A stretch of DNA of 64,000 nucleotides from Schistocerca nitens (GCF_023898315.1 NC_064614.1:114111501-114175500); one strand, 5' to 3'. Positions 1 through 10,978 are shown, numbered from the stretch's first letter. A program made the numbers and translations. Notes: generated by a model not told the origin, from the letters alone.

Positions 1-197
1 CGCGTTTCGCTTCTTTTATTTATGAAGCATCTTTAGTAGTGTTTTTTCGCCCACATTTATTTCAACATTTCACATGCACTTTTCGCTGTGCATTGACTGT
101 GTGTGTTTTCACATTGTGAAGTGTTGCCAACTGTCGCTGTGTGTTTATCTTTCGTCTATTGCGTGAGTTGTGTGTCTGTGATTTGATATGTGTTCAT

Positions 198-201
<4 letters not shown>

Positions 202-273
<72 letters not shown>
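202..273. repeat. Compound microsatellite (GT)n(GA)n
   Basis: About 39 bases of GT dinucleotides run directly into about 33 bases of GA dinucleotides. It lies in the left foldback arm and is mirrored by the tract at 492-556. Confidence 0.95.
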
Positions 274-274
<1 letters not shown>

Positions 275-487
275 AAGGGAGAGGGGAGTATTTAATTATT
301 TAGTCTGGCTATGTATTACATTCCTGTTTGTTAAAAGAAAGTAATTAATGACCAAATCAATACAAGCAATAACTCACTGATCATGTTCGCCACTAAAACA
401 ATAACAAACAGAAATCTAAAACACAAAAGACTAAATAATTAATTAATCTCGTCTCCCTACCTCCTCTCTTCTCCCACCCTCGGTCGG

Positions 488-491
<4 letters not shown>

Positions 492-541
<50 letters not shown>

Positions 542-556
542 TCACACACACACACA
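492..556. repeat. Compound microsatellite (CT)n(CA)n
   Basis: CT dinucleotides at about 492-519 are followed by CA dinucleotides to about 556 with one interruption near 541. It is the inverted counterpart of the 202-273 tract, in the right foldback arm. Confidence 0.95.
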
Positions 557-801
557 AAATGAAGAAATATCTAAAAACACTTACACAACACAAACAAAAG
601 ATGAAAGATATACAGCGACGATTGACAACACTACATACTGTGAACACACACATTAAGCACACAGTGAAAAGTGGACGTGAAACGTTGAAATAAATGTCGT
701 TGAAAAAAAAGCGCTGAAAATCGGCCATCAGGAATATGCAGAACGATTAAATACATCTTCATGACGACACACATTGATCAATATCACAAACCGTAAGTAA
801 C

Positions 802-1000
802 AAATGGTTCAAATGGCTCTGAGCACTATGGGACTTAACATCTGAGGTCATCAGTCCCCTAGAACTTAGAACTACTTAAACCTAACTAACCTAAGGACAT
901 CACACACATCCATGCCTGAGGCAGGATTCGAACCTGCGACCGTAGCGGTCTCGCGGTTCCAGACTGTTGCACCTAGAACCGCACGGCCACTACCGCCGGC
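802..1000 (-). mobile_element. tRNA-derived SINE, family A (full length, minus)
   Basis: This is one of about 14 copies of the same roughly 200 bp SINE in the window. The tRNA-like head is at the right, with an RNA polymerase III B-box (GGTTCGAATCC on the minus strand) at 924-934 and an A-box-like GTGGCCG motif near 983-989. The body ends at the left with the family's characteristic tail. Perfect 10-base direct repeats (CGTAAGTAAC) at 792-801 and 1001-1010 are the target-site duplication. It has no coding capacity and depends on a LINE reverse transcriptase. Confidence 0.95.
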
Positions 1001-1206
1001 CGTAAGTAACACCAAATGACAATTTAGCTCCATGAAACTCGCGCTTTAGGAGTTGTTTCTAACCTTAAAAACGAGGGTATAACAAGGGAAAACGAAATGT
1101 CTATAGTAACATATTGGTATTTATTATGTAAGTCATTTATTATATAGTAAAAATAACATGCAATAGGGCGACTGAAGATGCTTTATAAATAAAAGAAGCG
1201 AAACGC

Positions 1207-4200
1207 AAATGGCATACAAACAAAACTGCCTTTCATTTAGTTGCAAAACGGAACATATGTCAATGAACTTACGCGTATATTTACTTTATCAGCTTGTAAG
1301 GTGGCTATAATTTCACACCTTACAAGCACTCATCTACATACCCTGCCGTGATTTAAAACCGGAATTAGGTATTGTTTGATAGGTTGTACAATATATATAT
1401 GAATATTTAAAGAAGACTGACATTGTAACGTACACCTTGTAAATAGTTGTTAACGCTTACTGCATGAAAGGTGATGGATTGTCTTTACTATCGAAATGGG
1501 TAATGAGTAATTGCCTATACTAGCAGAGGTTGGAACGCCCGTGGAAATGAAAAGTCAGGCGTAACCGAAGCCCTGGGTGGAAAAGCCCGTAGACGTGTGT
1601 TGTTCCTGCTAAAAGCAGGAAGTAGCCCAAAACGGATGATCGCGGCACCTGAGCGCTGAAGCACAATAGAGTGGCGGCTGGCCGGTTTTGTAGCGAGGCA
1701 AGTAGGATAAACAGAAACTCTGAAAATCCTGGACGCAGCAGAGAGGAACAAGGAAGCATTACCTCGGAAATCACGCAGGCTGGGGTATTTACGAGGATTT
1801 TTACTCTGAGAAGTGTACCATTGTATGAATTTCTAATTAACGGGGATAGGTATTTCCTCGCAAACTTCCCGCGCTGGACGACAAAAGACTAAAATATGGT
1901 TGGTTGGCATTCGGAAGAATCTGTAGAGAGGGAGAATATTCCGTGGTTTCGAGAATATGATTCGCTTTCTGTAGTGACGAGGGAGGGGAGCCAAGCTATG
2001 CTGGGAAGCCAGCGGTGGAGAGAAAGTAGTCTTCCGTTTTGAGCGCCCGTTTTTGACGGTCGCTCAGTATTTGCTTTTGTTGTGCACAGACGGACTTGCT
2101 GTCTTTGCTCTCAGGAGATTTTAGAATGGTTAGGCACTGCACTGTTGCGAACTTATACGATCCTGGACTTCGCCTCTGGTAGGGAGTCGTCGTTGAGCAC
2201 GCAGCGTACAGTGACGGAGAGCACTTTTACTGCCTATACTTACGTTGAGACGTAATCTGAACTCCATCCTTGTGGCTGGGGGTTCGTGTTTCTCGTCTGT
2301 AGAACACAGAGAGGAGAAGACAGTGTTACAGTATAGTAGTCAGAGTTTTTTTATTTTGTGGCTGGAGTTCTTCCATCGTTACAGACGAGAACCATCACAG
2401 ACACATTAAACGCAGAATATACGGTGATATTGCTAATTGCTTCTGCTTATTAGGGCTATAAAGCAAAACAGCTGTGATCACGTATGTTGTATTTCCACTG
2501 AGGTTGCACAACACTGTACTTCATCTTTGAAAGTGTCTTCTAGTGTTTGGTACACAGGTGATGTCAGTCATCTCGCGTTATTTATATTAGATCGCGTAGC
2601 CATAAAAAGGGCCAGATTTGGGCAATTTGATCAATCACATTAGTTAGGAAATTCATTTGTATCTCTTTATGTGCATTGGACATTGATGTACAAACATTTG
2701 TAATATATAAAGGGATTTTAATCTACAATAAATGCATAAGCAGAAACAACTGTATGATTTTGTAGTTACTAGTTCGCTTAACCATTCATTTAAGTTGATG
2801 TTGTAATTTATATGAATAATATCACAGTCCTAAGATCTGCTTCAGGGGCTAGTCAGACACAGCCAAATCTTGATTTTCGCGTTCAGAATTTTCCGTTGCG
2901 CACATTCATTTTACACCCGCCTGGAGTAGCATCTTAGAAGCTTTCTTCGTGTTGTTGAGAGGTTTTCATAATTGGTTTTTTTTTTTTAGAAATTACACCC
3001 ACGTTTAACAACATGTTTGGAAGCCAGAACCACGTTTTTCGCTATGACATAAGAGGTTTTGTGGGGGATGTCTTCTGTCAACATATTCACAAAGCCTGCT
3101 ACGAGAACACTATTTACCGTAATTATGAAACTTTTATAAAGAAACTTTTTGGAGAAATTGATGTATTTCAATCAAAGCAGGAAACGACTCAAATAAAGAT
3201 GCTGTACATGTTCCTGAGCGCAGTTACGCTTCAAACTTTGTTACTAATCGGGAGGCTTTCAATCCTTCTTTAAGCAAGCAAGCAATGTTAAGTTGAGTCC
3301 TTTACCATAATTAACGTGAGTTTGCTTGACAGTGTGATGGCAGAAATGTTAAGGGTCATCCTTAATATCAGAGATTTTTATTGGCTTGTTATCTTCTACT
3401 TCATTATTCCAAAATTTGGTAATGCAGATCTTTGTACCATACTCTGAAACAATTCTGAACTTTTAAATTTCTACCTTTGAGAGATTTCACAGTAATGTTT
3501 CGTTAACTCGTGCAGCAAGTGAACAGTGTTAAGGCATTGCTAACTCATGTAAAGTGCACTCAGTTTGCAAGTAAACAATGTTAAGTACCCATTGTCGTAT
3601 TTTAAAGAACAAAATTTTGGACAGAACTTATGATTTTGAAAATATGTCGTTGCTCTAGAAATATTTGAACACAATGACTCAACTGAATAATAAAAAATCC
3701 TTGATGGATGCACTCGAAATATCTTATTTATGAAATTTTATGCAAATTTTATTGAGCAATTTCTCAAAACAACCGAATTCGTTTACCATTGATTACAGCC
3801 GACGCCTTCGATTTACATGCGAAGGGGACCGGCAACTGGCGAGTGTTTTCCAACGTCATTTTGGTGTACTGAACTACCTGTACTATTGGCCATCAACATA
3901 ACTAAAATTTACACTTTACTTAATTTGAGAATTAAGACACATCGAAATTCTGACGAAGAACTTGTCTGACGCCATGGGAATGACATCACAAGCCATTAGA
4001 ATAAAAGCAGCGTCCTCAGCTGTGGAGAGTGGGAGCGTTTTTGGCGGGTAGCAATGGTTTTGGCGGTTGTCGTGATGACAGTCTTGGCAGACATTTGAGC
4101 AGACGACAGGTATGTGTTTGTTTCCAAGATGGTTCTGCATTATTTTTGCCATTGGTGACGGTGACAACACCGACTGATTGAGACTGAAGAATAGACCAGT

Positions 4201-4485
4201 CGTTCAATGCATCGATCTCATGTTGTTTACGTGCAAAACAATAACGAATGAAGAAGATTTGAAGTTATTATTCTTCATTTATAAAGTTAAAAGATCACCA
4301 TAAACACGCACTGTGTAACACAATTAAAAGACAACTGTTTTGAAACCGCGTCATTATCTTCCATTGCGACGCGTAAGTTTGAAATTTGGCTCAAAGGTGC
4401 CTACCAGCTGCCTTGGTAATGGTGTAAAAGTGTGGAAGCCGGCAACGTCATCGTCGGGGTCGGCGATTCTTCGAACAGCTAGCTT
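1207..4485. other. Unassigned AT-rich sequence
   Basis: I see no recognisable gene or element here. Open frames are short (86 aa or less) and match no family that I know. The 3013-3273 frame (86 aa) has no recognisable motif. Sequence near 1520-1790 and 3790-4200 is somewhat richer in GC and could be old, unrecognised repeat. Confidence 0.4.
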
Positions 4486-4572
4486 GCGAGAAAAAGGTCA
4501 AACTCAGTAGTTCATGTGAAATGTAAGGTGGCACCAAATTTCAGCACAATTCTCCTCAACGTCTAGAGACCT

Positions 4573-5582
4573 TAAAAAACCTCTGGCGTGCCACAGGGAA
4601 GTGTTATGGGACCATTGCTTTTCACAATATATATAAATGTCCTAGTTGATAGTGTCGAAAGTTCCATGCGGCTTTTCGCGGATGATGCTGTAGTATACAG
4701 AGAAGTTGCAGCATTAGAAAAATGCAGCGAAATGCAGGAAGATCTGCAGCGGATAGGCACTTGGTGCAGGGAGTGGCAACTGACCCTTAACATAGACAAA
4801 TGTAATGTATTTCGAATACATAGAAAGAAGGATCCTTTATTGTATATTTATATGATAGCGGAACAAACACTAGTAGCAGTTGTGAAACTTTCTGGCAGAT
4901 TAAAACTGTGTGCCCGACCGAGACTCGAACTCGGGACCTTTGCCTTTCGCGGGCTCTACCAACTGAGCTACCGAAGCACGACTCACGCCCGGTACTCACA
5001 GCCTTACTTCTGCCAGTACCTCGTCTCCTACCTTCCAAACTTTACAGAAGCTCTCCTGCGAACCTTGCAGAACTAGCACTCCTGAAAGAAAGGAGTTACT
5101 TCTGTAAAATACCTGGGACTATGCGTACGGAACGATTTGAAGTGTAATGATCATATAAACTTAATTGTTGGTAAGGCGGCTGCCAGGTTGAGATTCATTG
5201 GGAGAGTCCTTAGAAAATGTAGTCCATCAACAAAGGTGTCTTACAAAACACTCGTTCGACCTATACTTGAGTATTTCTCATCAGTGTGGGATCCGTACCG
5301 GGTCGGGTTGACAGAGGAGGTAGAGAAGATCCAAAGAAGAGCGGCGCTTTTCGTCACAGGGTTATTTGGTAAGCGCGATAGCGTTACGGAGATGTTTAGC
5401 AAACTCAAGTGGCAGACTCTTCAAGAGAAGCGCTTCGAGCGCGCACGGAGGCTTTCCGGCAGTCGTTCTTCCCGCGAACCATACGCGACTGGAACAGGAA
5501 AGGGAGGTAATGACAGTGGCACGTAAAGTGCCCTCCGCCACACACCGTTGGATGGCTTGCGGAGTATAAATGTAGATGTAGA
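4573..5582 (+). pseudogene. Non-LTR retrotransposon RT 3' half, CR1/jockey-like, split by a SINE
   Basis: The reading frame starts inside the RT domain with SGVPQGSVMGPLLF and continues to RLFADD at about 4670-4686, the catalytic RT box with both aspartates present. It then runs through a KCNVFRI block before a SINE (4886-5096) interrupts it. It resumes near 5100 with KYLGL-like sequence, LVRPILEYFSSVWDP and KIQRRAALFV, the C-terminal region typical of this RT type, and stops near 5526. The 3' end near 5560-5582 has short GATGTA repeats, like a non-LTR tail. Endonuclease and upstream RT are missing (5' truncation), so it is dead. Confidence 0.85.
4886..5096 (-). mobile_element. tRNA-derived SINE, family C (minus), inside an RT relic
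   Basis: On the minus strand the sequence reads as a tRNA-like head with A-box TAGCTCAGTTGG (about 4962-4973) and B-box GAGTTCGAGTC (about 4923-4933), followed by a TGCCAG-containing end at 4890. The same family occurs at 59607-59989 and, decayed, at 17650-17800. It splits an RT reading frame that resumes downstream, so it is younger than that retroelement. The short terminal repeat is not clear. Confidence 0.85.
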
Positions 5583-6046
5583 AAGCCGCCGTCGACGTTT
5601 TGGTTGGTTGGTTGATTTGGGGGAGGAGGTCCTTAGTGGTTCCACCCTGTGTATCAGAGCAAAAACTGTGGTCGCGCTACACTTCAAAGGGGTCAGATCA
5701 CGTTCAGTGCTATTGAAGACCCACGATGTCCTTACAGAAGTGCTGAATCGTCCGGGGTCAAATGTTCTCAGCAACTGTCGCTTTCGACGGTGAAATATGT
5801 GGGAATCAACGCCTCAGAGGAAGGGATGGTTTGATTTACGCCCTTTGTGCCACCTCCCAAAGTCTTTTCGTGTCTGCTCTGAGCGGCGCTGTATCTGACA
5901 CGTTGTCCTTGGACACCCATTCGAAAACCACGTCGTTTTATTTCTGGGAGGCGCGGTTACGGCCTTGATCGCGGTGGCATCAAGAGAAGAGGTGGAATCT
6001 GGGTAAGAGGAAATGTGACGACTTTCCTGTAGAGTGACACGTTCGC
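5583..6046. other. Unassigned sequence downstream of the RT relic
   Basis: Three overlapping short frames (81, 61 and 68 aa) have no recognisable motif. A GGTTGGTTGGTTG run occurs at 5600-5615. I see nothing that I can assign. Confidence 0.3.
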
Positions 6047-6188
6047 GATGGCGTTGGGCAGAGTTGTGGTGAAATTTGGTGCCAATGTGACATCACTAAC
6101 AAAACCTGCAGCTCACGTGAACTTCTGAGCTCTGACCTTTTTCTCATAACCTTACTGTTTGAATCATATCCAAACTCGAGGATGAGTT

Positions 6189-6875
6189 TGAAACGTCCCC
6201 TTAGAAAAATTAATGAATTACTGTGCTGATAAACCTCTTACATTATTTGATTTTCAAACAGCTGAGCAGAACTGAACGTACTCAGACATTTCGCTCTTTA
6301 CCTATTCTGATCAACACTAAACTGACAGCCAATATTTTTAGCGCAACGCAATCTGACTTTCAATAATCTCAACAAAGGATGGCACTGACTAACAATAACC
6401 TACACCTTTCATGAATCACTTACCTCACAAAAATCTTCATTACTCGAACTACTGCAATACAGCGAGCGCCAATACTGCCAGCTAAATAAAAGATTCTAAC
6501 TACTGAAGGCACTAACTACTGATAGTCATAGTTAGCAAATGAAAGATTTTGATAGAGAACAAGCAATGTATTTACCTTAATAGTGTTCAAAAGTCATAAT
6601 ATATATAGCAGTTCATGACATCCAGTCTTACAAATTTACTGTCTCTGATGGACATCCGCTCTCAAAACTCCGCCATCTCTCTCCCCACATCCACCACTGC
6701 TGGCGGCTCACCTCCAACTGCGCAACGCTACGTGCTGTTAACAGCCAACTGCCCAACACTACAATAGCCAACAATAATGAAAACCAGCCACAGACTGCAC
6801 ACAGCACAGCCAGTGATTTTCATACAGAGCGCTACGTGGCGTTACCAATAAAATAACCTATACAACCTACTCACA
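6189..6875. mobile_element. Candidate solo LTR (687 bp)
   Basis: The segment begins TGAAACG and ends CTCACA, the TG...CA termini of retroviral-type LTRs, and is flanked by 4-base direct repeats AGTT at 6185-6188 and 6876-6879. There is no gag or pol ORF, consistent with a solo LTR left by recombination. A TATA-like stretch occurs near 6598-6606 and an AATAAA near 6848. I recall this sequence as a dispersed family in locust DNA, but that is from memory. A non-autonomous element of another class is the alternative. Confidence 0.5.
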
Positions 6876-7104
6876 AGTTGTAGTGTGCCACGCTTCTGCG
6901 CCATTACAGAAGCAGTTTGTAGGCACCGTTGACCCACATTTCAAACTTACTCGTATCAATGGGAGACAATTACAGGGTTTCGAAAAGGTGATCCTTTAAT
7001 TGTGTTGCACAGTCCACATACTGGTAAAAAGCTGCGGACCTGCAGTTCTGAACAACAAAGGAGTACAAGGTTAGTAAGATACGGATTTGGGAATCTACGT
7101 TATT

Positions 7105-7258
7105 GGAAATTTGTGGTAAGGTCTTGTGGGACCAAACTCCTGAGGTCATCGGTCCCTAAGCTTACACACTACTTAATGTAACGTAAACTAACTTAAGCTA
7201 AGGACAACACACACACCCATGCGCGAGGGAGGATTCGAACCTCCGACGGGGGGAACCG
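7105..7258 (-). mobile_element. tRNA-derived SINE, family B, 5'-truncated (minus)
   Basis: The minus strand has a B-box (GGTTCGAATCC at about 7231-7241), then a body with GTGTGTGTTGTCC and a tail ending in CCACAAATTTCC. Perfect 11-base direct repeats (TCTACGTTATT) at 7094-7104 and 7259-7269 define the insertion. The A-box half of the tRNA head is missing, so it was 5'-truncated on integration. The same family is at 31248-32821. Confidence 0.85.
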
Positions 7259-7269
7259 TCTACGTTATT

Positions 7270-7978
7270 ATCAGGGGAGTCTCGAGATGATGCCAAATAC
7301 AGGACGTAGATCTCAACACATTGTTGGTATCGACGTGAGCGACCACCTGCAGTTGGTTGCAGTTGTTACTCTTCTTGGCAGCCACATCCCATGACGCGCA
7401 TAATACTGGCACTCGTAAGCACCAATAATTCCATCCTCTGTGAATGTCCTGAGCTTGCAGCGCAAACGACTGCACTTGTCTAACGATCATTACCAGTCAC
7501 AGATAGAGCCTGAAACTCTTGTATCAGAAAACTTGCGATGTCTTCGACCAGGAGTGAGGGATCAACCTTATCATGGGGATTAATCGGGCTAAACGTAACC
7601 GTTGAACGATCGAAGGCACGTGGAACACGTGCTGGCAGTAGCCACGCCCACCCCTTCAATCCCCCCCCCCCTCGATATCCATTGGCAACAGGCTCAATGT
7701 ATGCCATCAATGCCAGGAGCTGTATCAGAAGGGACTCCATCACAGTTCGCACTCGAGACACATCATTCACAATCCGTTTCATACTACAGACGATTTAAAT
7801 CGACACTGATCAGGTAATAAACGGAAGTCTACACCTTTCAACGTATAAGAGCAACTGGGAAAGTGAGGTCCGATCGGTTGTGAAATGAAAACCACAGTGA
7901 AAGTCGATTAAATTTTGCACAGATGTGTTGGACAGTGTCTACCGTATGCCCACCGATCTCCTCACATCCATCTTGTCA
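7270..7978. other. Unassigned sequence
   Basis: Overlapping short frames on both strands (up to 100 aa) show no domain that I recognise. A run of C occurs at about 7660-7670. It ends where the inverted mariner block begins. Confidence 0.3.
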
Positions 7979-8172
7979 GTTCCGAGCGCACAGTGAGAAC
8001 GTAAAACTGCCAAGATAGATAGTGTCTACTGCCAAGTGTGAGGGCCTGGTGAGAGATTTCGCCTGATATCACACGGCCCACATAACATAACTGTCACACG
8101 TTTCCTTCTTCATGACAATTCTCGGCCGAATTTGCGGGGGCAATGCTTCTGCAGCGCTTTCGATTCGAAGTA

Positions 8173-9377
8173 CGAGGGTGGTTTGAAAAGTTCACGGAAT
8201 CACCACGAGAGGTCAGCGCTAGCGCAACGAGTTATTCACGTGACATTCATTGGACTGTTGCCTATAAACACGTGCCACGTCAGTGCTCTTGGAAGAGAGT
8301 TGTGGCAGTGACTTGGCTCTGTTGTTGTTCTCGCATAGTGATTTGGGAAGATGGAAAAAATCGAGATTCGAGCAGAGATTAAGTACTTAGTAAAGAAAGG
8401 TATGAAAGCAAAGGACATTCATGCCGACTTCCAGAATAAACTGGAGGACTCTGCTCCTTCATATTCAGCTGTTGCCAAGTGGGCAAATGAATTTAAATTT
8501 GGTCGGGAGAGCTTAAATGGTGATCCGCACAATGGTCGGCCAAGATGTGTCACTACTCCGGAAATCATTGCAAAAGTGCACAAAATGGTCATGGAGTATT
8601 GCCAATTGAAAGTGCGTGGATTTGCTCACGCTTGCCAGATGTCATCTGAAAGGGTAAATCACTTTTTAACTGAAGAATTAGAAATGAAAAAATTATCTGG
8701 AAGATGGATGTCGCGACTGGATCAAAAACGCACGAGAATGGACATGTCGGAACAATGTTTGACCCATTTTAGGAGAAACGAACAAAATCTTTTGCGCCAG
8801 TTTGTGACCATAGATGAAACTTGGGTGCACTACTATACCCCAGAGACAAATCAACAGTGAAAGCAGTGGAAACGTACTGATTCTCCGCCACGAAAGAAAG
8901 GAAATACAATTCCTTCAGCGGGAAAGGTAATATCAGTGTTCTGGGATGCGAAGGGGATTCTGTTTGTAGATTATTCGCCACTGGGCAAACAATTACTGGA
9001 GAACACTATGCTGACCTCCTGGACAAATTGCAACAAAAGATACGTGAAGAAAGGCCAGGTTTAGCAAGGAAGAATGTCATCTTCCATCAAGACAATGCGC
9101 GCCTGCACACATGTGCCGTTGCCATGGCAAAATTACACAAATTAATTGTTGCCACATCCGCGCTATTCACCTGATGTGGCTCCGTCGGACATTCATCTCT
9201 TCCCAAAATAGAAAATTTTTCTTGGTGGACGAAGATTCACTTCAAACGGAGAACTGATAGCTGGACTTGACAACTATTTTGCAGGTCTGGAGGAAACTCA
9301 TTTTCGAGATGGGATCAAGGAACTGGAACATCGTTGTGCCAAGTTCATTAATCTACAAGGAGACAACACAGAAAAAT
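8173..9377 (+). mobile_element. mariner element copy 1, lacking its 3' end
   Basis: The 5' TIR begins at 8173 (CGAGGGTGGTTTGAAAA) after a TA at 8171-8172. The transposase gene follows. The element breaks off near 9377 just after the GDNTEK codons. The 3' UTR and 3' TIR seen in copy 2 are absent, and sequence of another transposon (9378-9781) follows directly. Confidence 0.9.
8351..9370 (+). pseudogene. mariner transposase pseudogene (copy 1)
   Basis: The ATG at 8351 opens 169 codons with an N-terminal HTH region (about residues 1-110) and the first catalytic aspartate in TIDETW (about residue 150). A TGA follows NQQ where mariners usually continue. Beyond it, in shifting frames, lie HQDNARLH (second aspartate, about 9090) and SPDVAPSDIHLF (third aspartate, about 9165-9200), as in the DD34D family. 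A TAG follows near 9208. The C-terminal LEETHFRDGIKELEHRC block ends near 9370. At least one stop and one frameshift make it non-functional. The identical copy is at 12590-13608. Confidence 0.9.
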
Positions 9378-9781
9378 GTGCTGTTCCAGTCTCTTCTGTA
9401 CCTAAGGCCCATCACCGTTCCCTTTGGATCCCTACGTAATTTGGTGCTCTCCGATACACACGATCGAACAGCGGAGGAGTGGTACTCAAGCGTCAACTTT
9501 AGGTTACAATATCTCCGTATGTAATTAACATTTTACAATGCAACAAACGGCACTGATTACGTATTTGTTAATATGTTCAGATGTGCTAACAAAACTAACG
9601 GGGTTCCATTTAAAAAAACGTAGGTTTGTGTTAAAAAACATACTTCCGTGCATTTTTGTATGGTTAGTATTAAACAATTACACTAGCCCTTCTCCTCACG
9701 TTCGGTCTGTGGAATCGGTTCGTCAGTATTTGATGTGGTTTACGAAATATATCCAGCGGTAACGTTAGGTGACTCACCCTG
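9378..9781 (+). mobile_element. 3' terminal fragment of a DD41D-type (rosa-like) transposon
   Basis: Positions from about 9446 to 9781 match 14517-14834 in the same orientation, ending in a TIR-like GTGACTCACCCTG followed by TA. The other copy adjoins a transposase with D41D spacing. The 9378-9445 stretch probably belongs to the same 3' UTR. It carries no catalytic sequence. Confidence 0.7.
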
Positions 9782-9783
9782 TA

Positions 9784-10210
9784 TAACAGAAAAATCATGG
9801 CGTTTCAGATTTTTACTTCAAGTGGCAAATGTGAACACCATGAGCTTTAATTGACGATCGACACTAGTATCACGCAAAAAGGGGGTGTAACAGATGAGAC
9901 TTCCGCAGTTCTGAGTGAAGCTTTATGCGCTGTTATGCGGCATCGCGTGCGTTCATTACCTTGTCGGTGATCGTCAGGGGGCGGCGGGCAGCACAGCTCC
10001 GCTCACCTCGCCGTCTCCGAAGCAACTCTTTTTCTCACTTCTCCTTACTACAATTTACCGAAGTTGGTTTAAAAAAAAAACTATCTGGCTGTGTTTTCGT
10101 CTGACCAACCAGGGTCTCAATGTTAACCTTAAGCTTCACCTACAAAAATTCTGTCCATCCAATGAGAAACGTTATACTTTTCGTGGTGGGACAATGTTTT
10201 TAAAGTTTGC
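9784..10210. other. Unassigned sequence upstream of a minisatellite
   Basis: No gene is recognisable. The 100-aa plus-strand frame at 9915-10217 has no family motif. The right part may be retroelement 3' UTR in minus orientation, given the repeat array that follows. Confidence 0.3.
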
Positions 10211-10505
10211 AACGTAACAGAGACGCGAAAAGTCTCACGCTAAAACTTGCAGCTGGTGTGGTCCTTTTAGCGTTATCGTAAGATCTATACTGTTCTTCTG
10301 GAGGGCTCTATCTTTTAACATGGGCTGGGGGGTGGTCCTAACGTAACAGAGACGCGAAAAAGTCTCACGCTAAAGCTTGGCCCTTTTTGTGTTATCGTAA
10401 GATCTATTCTGTTCTTCTGGAGGGCTCTAGCTTTTAACATGGGCTGGGGGGTGGTCCTAACGTAACAGAGACGCGAAAAAGTCTCACGCTAAAACTTGCA
10501 GCTGG
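10211..10505 (-). repeat. Minisatellite in a non-LTR element 3' UTR (about 2.4 copies)
   Basis: Tandem units start at 10211, 10340 and 10459, each opening with AACGTAACAGAGACGCG. Unit lengths are 129 and 119 bases, followed by a partial third unit of about 47 bases. The array lies immediately downstream, in minus orientation, of the C-terminal codons of the RT relic at 10520-10978. It therefore appears to be part of that element's 3' UTR. Confidence 0.85.
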
Positions 10506-10519
10506 GGTTTCTTCTTCTG

Positions 10520-10978
10520 TGTCCGGATGCACCAATTATATCTTCCCTTCCCAGAAATTAGCAACGTAGATTGCTTTGTCATTGACTTTCAAAATATCAT
10601 CTTTAGTGCATGTCATAGACATATCTGGGCAAATCAGTAGGTGGTCCTAGTCCTGTATTGCTCCGCATTCACACCTGTCGCCATCACTGTAAGCCCATTT
10701 AAATAGGTTTGATTTGCACCCAGTTACTCCAGTGCGCAGCCGGTTTAATGACCTCCAAGTTGTAAAGGGTAGTTGAAATCCTGCAGATCCCTCCTCAAGT
10801 AGTTCCATTGTGGAGTGTGGCACCATTTCTTCCCAAAGAGATAGCCGCCTTGCGACGGGCTTGGTGGCGAGCTCTTCAGTAGTTTCAATGAAACTCCTGC
10901 GGGATTTCAGCCGGAAACGTTGTTTTCGGTGCATATGCATCGGGTGTCGAGGATCATTCTTTTGTTTTGATCTTTCCC
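10520..10978 (-). pseudogene. Non-LTR retrotransposon ORF2 C-terminus (CR1/jockey-like)
   Basis: The minus-strand protein includes RLKSRRSFIETTEEL, then WRSLNRLRTGVTGC, then KWAYSDGDRCECGAIQD. Beyond an in-frame stop follows DHLLICP, matching the cysteine-rich C-terminal end of this RT type (CxCG...HLL.CP). It is the continuation of the RT at 11531-12480, but mariner, unassigned and SINE sequence (10979-11534) now separates the two parts, and the C-terminal middle of the protein is missing. Confidence 0.8.

Larger units (their letters stand above)
1..775. repeat. Imperfect inverted repeat (foldback) with mirrored microsatellites
   Basis: The reverse complement of about 1-332 aligns with about 405-775, with indels. 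Shared blocks include the segment around 55-75 against 680-700, the segment around 120-150 against 600-640, and the (GT)n(GA)n tract against a (CT)n(CA)n tract. The loop is about 333-404. A transcript could form a long hairpin. The 111-aa open frame on the minus strand here is a microsatellite translation, not a gene. Confidence 0.6.
1..1206. mobile_element. Candidate TIR element with internal foldback arms
   Basis: Positions 2-36 and 1171-1206 are inverted copies of each other, matching at about 34 of 36 bases, so they look like terminal inverted repeats of a non-autonomous DNA element. The window begins at the left end, so no target-site duplication can be read there. No transposase ORF is present. 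The interior holds a large imperfect foldback with two microsatellites (1-775) and a younger SINE (802-1000). A chance pairing of foldback sequence with a third partial copy at 1171-1206 is the alternative. Confidence 0.5.
4486..6143. repeat. Inverted arms flanking a non-LTR insertion
   Basis: About 70-80 bases at 4486-4552 resemble the reverse complement of 6047-6143. Both contain GAGAAAAAGGTCA, then a TTCA(T/C)GTGA block, then GGCACCAAATTTCA, with small indels. The non-LTR relic at 4573-5582 lies between the arms. This could be an older palindromic or TIR element into which the retroelement inserted. The similarity is imperfect, so the call is tentative. Confidence 0.45.
7979..9377 (+). repeat. 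Left arm of a 1.4 kb inverted duplication
   Basis: This 1399-base block is the reverse complement of 12583-13980 with only a handful of differences, for example an indel near 9340 matching 12623 and a substitution near 9125. It contains 194 bases of left flank and then a mariner element. Both arms share the same inactivating stop and the same non-mariner flank, so the block was duplicated as a unit rather than being two separate mariner insertions. Confidence 0.95.

Noticed and set aside
393..728. 111-aa open frame on the minus strand
   Set aside because: It is a translation of the (CT)n(CA)n microsatellite and adjacent foldback; low complexity and no motif.
3013..3273. 86-aa plus-strand ORF with a hydrophobic C-terminus
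   Set aside because: No recognisable domain, no supporting neighbours, and a length expected by chance in AT-rich DNA.
8143..8382. 79-aa ORF upstream of the mariner transposase
   Set aside because: It spans the flank and the TIR/5' UTR and is mirrored exactly in the inverted copy; there is no domain.
10211..10505. CRISPR-like array
   Set aside because: The units are long (about 120 bases), adjacent and lack unique spacers; it is a minisatellite in an insect-type retroelement.
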